A stretch of DNA of 64,000 bases from Desarmillaria ectypa (Eukaryota; Basidiomycota; Agaricomycetes; Agaricales; Physalacriaceae): contig JAUDYN010000003.1 of NCBI GenBank assembly GCA_030407005.1, forward strand, positions 930,001 to 994,000, given 5' to 3'. The notes beneath the pieces were generated by a model. It was not told the DNA's origin. It ran no database searches and worked only from the letters and a program-made list of their open reading frames with translations. A program made the translations under genes and the position numbers. Below are positions 58,317 through 64,000 of this stretch, piece by piece (the first letter of the stretch is position 1; the number at the start of each line of letters is the position of its first letter).

Positions 58317-61300
58317 ATGTCTGCGCCCTCATTTCCATCATTCCCTCCTTCTTTCGAGTCGTTTCCAGAAGACCTCAGCAATGACCCGGGCCCTAGTCGG
58401 CCGCGTGATGACAACAAGCACCGCAAGCACAGTCATCGCGAGAAAGACTTCAAAGAAACGACGCGGGAGAAGGTAAAGAAATATAGGCGCGAGCATCGTG
58501 ATAGAAAGGCCACTGAGTCGGATGACATCTCGGAGACGCGTTTTTTCTACTCAGATAGGCATGGAGACCCGTTGAATTTGCAGTACGGAAGTCTACACAA
58601 GGGCGATATTCCCAAATACAAGTGTATCAACCGTACGTCATCGCTAGATTATTCTATGGCATTTAATCGTAGAAAAGGCGGCAGAAATGTACTGGGTCTA
58701 CCTCCAAGTTTGACTGTGTTGTACAGGGGGCCTCGAGGTATTGAGATTGGAATGCACAGACGGAATGTACGTTGATTTCACCCCATTTTACCTTCAATGA
58801 AATTGAAGCAACATAGGGCCCGAGCCTAACGGATTCAAAAGCTCGTAACCTTGTGACGTCTGCGCCTACTCGACGAATACTGGGCCATAGTGACCGTTTC
58901 CAATTAGACGAAACCGGTTTTCTGCGCATCTCTTCCATTCGAGAACACAGCCAACAATCATACCGCTCAATCACTGGTGGTTCCCATTCCGAGTCGTCTT
59001 CAAGCTCTGAGGGATCAGCTGCTGAAGAATCGGACATCTCAGAGGAGGATGCCGATACGGTAGGCCCGACAACTGCGATAAAGACACTTGAACAACAACT
59101 CAGTGACGATCCTTCATCTGTCGCTACCTGGTTACAACTTCTGTGGCGGACATTATCAAATGTTCCTATTGCATCTAAAAACTCTGCACGAGTGCGCGCA
59201 GAAATCACCATATCGATACTTTCTCGTGCATTGTTGTCGGACGTTCGTAATACCGCGTCAAAATCTCTTCGGCTCAAATATCTCAGAGCGGGTGAAGAGA
59301 TTTTGCCTGAAGTCAAGGTGCAAGAGGAATGGGAGGACGCGTTTAAGCTTGGCGGGATCGAAATATGGATGGAATGGCTAGAGTGGAAAATTAGAAAGGA
59401 AAATAATGGCATCGACTATGTCGTTGATGCAGCTAAGCGTGTTCTTGATGCTCTGGGAGATGATGAGGTGAGCAAAGTTCGGGTGTTTTGGCGTTCAGCG
59501 ACGGCCCTCCGTACGGCAGGGTTCGTCGAACGCGCCACAGCCCTGTTTCAAGCCCAAGCTGAATTGTGAGCACTGATTATTTCCGAACTATTGTGCAGCA
59601 TCTTAATTGCCCACTTCAGGACGTTCGAGCTTCCCCAAGCCCTATATGGATTACCAATGAGTAGTATTTTGGATGCTTTCGAAGAGTTCTGGGAATCAGA
59701 AGTTTCCCGGTTCGGTGAGCCTGGTGCTAAAGGGTGGGCTCATTGGGTGTCTTCAGGTAAAAAAGGAGAGACACCGGTGCTGGTGTCAACACCACCCCCC
59801 TCGGATGACTCTGACCTGTATCGTCGGTGGGCTCGAACCGAATTAAACACAGACCGGACATCGTATATTCCTAGTCGGGCCACTGAAGAAGACGACTGGG
59901 ATCCATATTCCACCATCATGTTCTCGGATATCCGACCACTCCTTTTGCAATTACAAACGGTTCATGGAAAGTATTTATTTCGGTTGACCTGGCTATCTTT
60001 TCTTGGCCTTCATGTTCCCGGTTTCTCGGACTCGCCTCATGAAGCTAATTGGGATGATCGGTGGAATTGCATGCATCTGACGAATCCCGGATATATGAAC
60101 GCCATCTTCCCCGACGAAACGCACAATACCGTGTACGCGGATTCATATTCCGGCATTTCAGTTGGCCGCGAGATACAATATGCTCATGGATCGATACCTA
60201 TTAAATGCTGGGGTTATGGCGTATTAAGTCCACTAGATGATGCTCTCTATGGTGTTGGACTTTGCTCAAAAATAGACCTGGATGGGCTCGACCAGGAGTT
60301 TACCAGGAGGGTTCTCAATCAGCTTAAGCTAGGGGCTGATGATTGTGAGTGGGATCTCATAACTTTAGCTTTTGAAGCTGCCTCGAGTGTGAAGAGGTAA
60401 GAGAACTTTCACGAGAATGCGTACGGTTACTGACGCTGCATCTAGTGCACTTAAGATTTCACGAACATTTCTATCTACGGCCCGCGATTCTCTGCCACAC
60501 TGGTTAGGGCATGCTTGTTTGGAGCGGAAGAGAGGCCGGTTCGACGAGGCTCGAAAAGTTTATGCAACGGTTCTTGTGTCCTCGCTAGTTTCGTTAGATC
60601 AACTCTGGTCGGGTAGGCTGTGGTGGGACTGGGCAGAGATGGAATGGCTTGACCAGAAATCTGACGCGGCCATATCTGTCATATTCAACGCTGCGGGTGT
60701 TGCAGGCCAAGGAGGAGTTGCTATCCTCCGAGCAAAACGAAACCTGGAAGATATTTCCAATCACAAGCATTCGGCTTGGAAAGACAAAGAAGCTTGGGTG
60801 AAGCTACGGGCTCTACTTGAGCTGCTGACTTCGAATGACCTCTTCCAAAGTCTTTCTGTGTTCGATAATCACACGCACCAAACTGGTGTTAGTGTCGTCG
60901 ATGAAAGCATGACCGTTGCTTCTCTCTTATTTATTTTCCGGCATGGATGCGTTCTAAAGCGCCCGATGACTCCTTCTATACTGAGAGATCGAGCCAGCGC
61001 CGCGCTGCGAAAGTATCCTAGCAATTCCATAATATTTGGCCTGTTCTTGGAGGGTGAAAAAGGACAAGGCATTTGGGGACGTGTCAGAGATATGCTGGGC
61101 GAAATTCCAAGAGATGAGAAGGATGTATGCCGGCGAATCGAGGAGGTATGGGTGGCAAGATGGCAGAGTGGAAGGTGGGAAGGTGAAATTGAACGTACTC
61201 GGAGTGGATTGGCGTCAGCAGTGGAAGGTGAAAGGTAAGACCCACTTTATTCTGGATCTTCAAGTATTTTATGCGTAATGACCTAGGACAAGGGGAAGCT

Positions 61301-61693
61301 TTATATTGTGGCGCATCTATATCGAGTTTGAGATTCGAGTGGGACAATTGCAAAAAGCAAAGAAACTGCTCTTTCGTGCTATTGGAGAATGCCCGCTGGC
61401 CAAAGGTAGCTACAATTGTCTGCAGTGGAATCAAGATACAATTGACCTATCTGGACTGAGTTATAGAACTATACCTTTTGGCTTTTGACCATTTGCGAAG
61501 CGTTTTTAGTATTCACGAGCTTCACGCCTTTGTCAACACGATGGCGGAAAGAGGCATCAGGATGAGGCAGGAACTCGATGTGCAGTTGCAATCAGTCCAA
61601 GCAAGTGGGGGTAGTGATGATTCGGAAGATAGCGGAAAAGAGTCCGAGATCGAGAGAAATGCACGAGAGCTGCGAAGACTGAAGCCATACTGA
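58317..61693 (+). CDS. NRDE2 (Nrl1-like) nuclear RNA surveillance factor
   Basis: HAT/TPR-repeat protein that binds the MTR4 helicase and links splicing, exosome activity and heterochromatic RNAi. The start MSAPSFPSFPPSFESFPEDL leads into a Lys/Arg/Glu-rich segment (TREKVKKYRREHRDRK). The NRDE-2 signature region follows: FYSDRHGDPLNLQYGSLH, the acidic SESSSSSEGSAAEESDISEE block, EQQLSDDPSSVATWLQLL and LRLKYLRAGEEILPEVKVQE. Helical repeats extend through VYATVLVSSLVSLDQLW, LWWDWAEMEW and ELYLLAFDHLRSVF, ending ARELRRLKPY. About six introns are present and the length is near 1,000 residues, as expected. Confidence 0.88.
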
Positions 61694-61782
61694 AGGGGGT
61701 GAGAATACAAACTGATGATACATTGATATAGTACAGAGTAATCGATGGATGAAAGAACCAATTTATGAAGTGTCGACTACGA

Positions 61783-63224
61783 TTATAGTTTACTAGGCAC
61801 GATTGAGCCGTTCCTAACATTATTAATCTCTGCCTGTTGAGCTTTGGCGGCATGTTCGTCCGATTCACGGTAAGCCACAGGCTTCCAATTTTTACCGTGG
61901 ACTACGGTATGAAACAGGTCAAAGCGAGAACTACAAGCAGATTTAGGAATTGCACTGTTTTAAAGGTGGAATCAAGAGCTCACTAGTTCCCCATGACATC
62001 CGCGACGAGCTTGACTTCATCGATCTTGTCCAGGGAAATATTTGCGTACAAGACGATCTCTTTCCCAGGATCGACAGGATCGGTTAAGGCAGCGCCGTCT
62101 GGACCGTATATCTTCCGCATGATTAATATTGATACTATTAAGAGTAAGTCGGCTTACAACGGAGAACCCTCCACCAGGGAATGTGAACCATGGATAGCCG
62201 AGCATTTTCATTTTGCGAGCGCCTGCTTCGGTGACGACGTGGCAGCAAACTAACCCGAATAGGCCACCTTCCATGGACACAAGTTGACTCATCCGGCTGG
62301 AAGCTTCACCACTGACGATGTAGGGCGATCCGCCGGTCAGAGGTGGAAATGCAGGCCACCATCCTCCCACGAAGATTTGCGGGTATTGAGAGTAGAAATG
62401 CGTCTTCAACCACGGCTGGAAAATGTACTGAGCAACTTGTCGGAAAAAAAAAAGGAGGAGACCATGCGGCAAACCTGGATGTGCTCCCAGCAATTCAAAG
62501 ATCCTAATCTTCCATACGGGGTCTGGACTACATTGTAGATAGACTGGGCTATCGCAATAGATTGTCAGCGGGTTCTATCGTCCCAAGATAACAAAATTTA
62601 CCGCTTCCATCTCCGAAAATGGTTTTCTCATAATGAGTGGGCTGCATATGAAAACAGTTATGGCATTGGCCTGATAGTAGATAGCAGAGTAGCTACACAA
62701 ACCTTGATCTTGCGCCTGTGGTTCGCGATATTCCCGTCGGATGTAATAGTGACTTGGGCGATGTAAAGAGAGCTCCCGTCGCGCTCAGAAAACCCGAGGA
62801 CTATGTTAACATCAGCCTCTTTAACGGCCTCCCGGATTCTGTCCATTTCTGGGGAGTGAAGAGGCATCGAGTTTGCTTGATATTCCTTGAGGACACTTTG
62901 AGCGTCAACAAAGTTGTTAGCCCATGGTGTCCAGGGATATCCTTTGGAACGTCGATTAAAACTTCGTCTCTGAGGACAAGCCCAGGAAAATTACTTACCA
63001 GGGATAAATACTTCTGGGAAACCAATAATTTTGGCTCCTTCAGCAGCCGCTTCGTGAATGATTCGGATCGTCTTTTCGACCCCACCTTGGAGGTCAAGCC
63101 ATACGCTGTTGTCAATGAGCACGGACAAGACTTAGTGAAGACGAAGGGCGTACGGTTCAGCCTGAACAGCAGCGATCTTGAAGGTCTGTGTGTTGGAGTG
63201 GGAAGGATTGAGTGAGATAGGCAT
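61783..63224 (-). CDS. Nitrilase / cyanide hydratase family enzyme
   Basis: Carbon-nitrogen hydrolase that attacks nitriles or HCN. The start at 63224 gives [20 protein letters not shown]. The catalytic Glu is in [16 protein letters not shown], the Lys in [20 protein letters not shown] and the Cys in [24 protein letters not shown] with a following long insertion ([20 protein letters not shown]) and the late block [13 protein letters not shown] are like fungal nitrilases and cyanide hydratases. The end region is [16 protein letters not shown] and SIVPSKL. About seven introns give roughly 370 residues. No signal peptide is present. Nitrilase versus cyanide hydratase cannot be settled by eye. 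A TATA element lies about 40 bp upstream. Confidence 0.85.
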
Positions 63225-63263
63225 CTTGGAACTGAAGATATGACTTTCCTTCCGAGTCTGCGT

Positions 63264-63272
63264 CTTATATAA
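63264..63272 (-). promoter_or_regulatory. TATA box of the nitrilase gene
   Basis: TTATATAAG is read on the minus strand, about 40 bp upstream of the ATG at 63224. Confidence 0.4.
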
Positions 63273-63607
63273 ATTTCTTTGATGAGTTGGCGGCAGCGTA
63301 TCTTAGCCGATTGGATAATTTAGCTAAACTTTACCGCAGTTGCCTGTGAATACAGATTCCATATCGCGACTGGTTCCACAAAGACCAAGCGGAAGCCGAG
63401 ATTTCGGATATCATTGAGTCGTATCGGCCACAAGATATATTATAGAACAGAAGAGAACCAGAGTGAACCCTTCAGCCGTAAGATGTTACACACAGGAGAT
63501 GAATGTTGAACATTGAATAGTAACCATTATTATCATAGAGTTTGTTAGAGCAGTGGCGGTGGATCACCACCTGGAAACCGCGTGTCGGCTGTCGGATCCG
63601 AACCAGT

Positions 63608-64000
63608 ATGGTTTCTTCCTCCTGCACGTCTTGGCTCGCTCTCCCAGACAGCGAGCTCACTGTCGACAACATCGGCGAATACCTCCGCTCCGTTCCAGAC
63701 GACCTCTGGGTCGCTGCTGCTTGCTATGACAGATTAGTCGACGACGTGTCAGTCCAGCAAGCCCTGCTTGACGTAGGCCTCGAAAGGACGAAACATGCAT
63801 TTCAGCGGGGCAAGGACGCCCTTTCCCATCTTTCTAGTCCCCAGTCATTCAAGTCATTGAACAAAACAGCTGTGTTGCTGGAGAAGAGCGACTCTTGCCG
63901 GCATGATCCTGCGGTAGCCTATTTTCATGACCTTCCCGGTGAAGCGCAATTATGTCGCCTTCATGGCCTGCTTCTTCGGCGCTTAGATAGACTGAATACT
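63608..64000 (+). CDS. N-terminal part of an unidentified protein, runs off the window
   Basis: An open frame from the ATG at 63608 continues without a stop to the end of the window (131 codons). It begins MVSSSCTSWLALPDSELTVD, then NIGEYLRSVPDDLWVAAACY, DRLVDDVSVQQALLDVGLER and PGEAQLCRLHGLLLRRLDRL. It is rich in Leu, Ala and Asp and looks alpha-helical. There is no signal peptide. An upstream in-frame extension was not supported. The family is not recognised. It is divergent from the nitrilase, with 383 bp between starts. Confidence 0.6.
   Translation, partial: MVSSSCTSWLALPDSELTVDNIGEYLRSVPDDLWVAAACYDRLVDDVSVQQALLDVGLERTKHAFQRGKDALSHLSSPQSFKSLNKTAVLLEKSDSCRHDPAVAYFHDLPGEAQLCRLHGLLLRRLDRLNT

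Noticed and set aside
52962..63224. Nitrogen-metabolism cluster made of UreD, nitrilase and, further off, gamma-glutamyltransferase
   Set aside because: The genes are separated by unrelated housekeeping genes and lie in mixed orientation. Nothing supports co-regulation.
1..64000. CRISPR arrays, transposons, viral genes or defence systems
   Set aside because: No regularly spaced repeats, transposase, reverse transcriptase or capsid-like reading frames were found. The window reads as ordinary fungal nuclear genes.

Overview
The window is a nuclear segment from a filamentous basidiomycete, most likely an Agaricomycete. The evidence is gene density of about one gene per 2 kb on both strands, very many 45-60 nt introns with GTRNGY donors and CTRAC branch points, and gene families typical of mushroom-forming fungi: a secreted laccase, Ser/Ala-rich GPI-type wall proteins, TPO-like MFS transporters and a Byr4-type GAP scaffold. 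Gene models were assembled by hand from open frames, splice signals and known family motifs. Start and stop coordinates are firmer than some internal splice sites.

Layout. 1-4.3 kb: the 3' part of a DXD glycosyltransferase, ribulose-phosphate 3-epimerase (minus), and two related secreted Ser/Ala-rich proteins built from phase-1 exons. 4.5-12 kb: COX13/COX6A (minus), proteasome subunit RPN2, a D-2-hydroxyacid dehydrogenase and importin alpha. 12.3-15 kb (minus): an intronless CSL transcription factor and a small uncharacterised protein. 15.3-20 kb: an intact multi-intron laccase (minus), then about 2 kb with no intact gene but a possible coding relic. 20-28 kb (minus): a DUF4203-type membrane protein, a divergent mitochondrial DEAD-box-like helicase and a sugar transporter. 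28.3-36.3 kb: a Mim2-like protein, an intronless PPR protein, a U-box cyclophilin (PPIL2/Cyc8), VPS20 and a Ptc6-like PP2C phosphatase. 36.3-46 kb: gamma-glutamyltransferase, prefoldin 6, mitochondrial uS17 and two tandem DHA1 transporters. 46-56.7 kb: WRAP73/Wdr8, an epoxide-hydrolase-like enzyme, an m-AAA protease, UreD and Byr4. 57.3-64 kb: NIP7, NRDE2, a nitrilase/cyanide hydratase and the start of an unidentified gene that runs off the window.

Most genes are unlinked housekeeping functions: mitochondrial biogenesis (COX13, uS17m, m-AAA protease, PPR, helicase, Mim2-like, Ptc6-like), proteostasis, trafficking and ribosome assembly. No biosynthetic cluster, virus, transposon or defence system was found. 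The observations most worth following are the phase-1 exon-repeat wall-protein pair, the helicase with degenerate motifs, very short shared promoters and abutting 3' ends, TATA boxes unusually close to start codons, several 15-41 nt terminal exons, and the possible gene relic beside the laccase.
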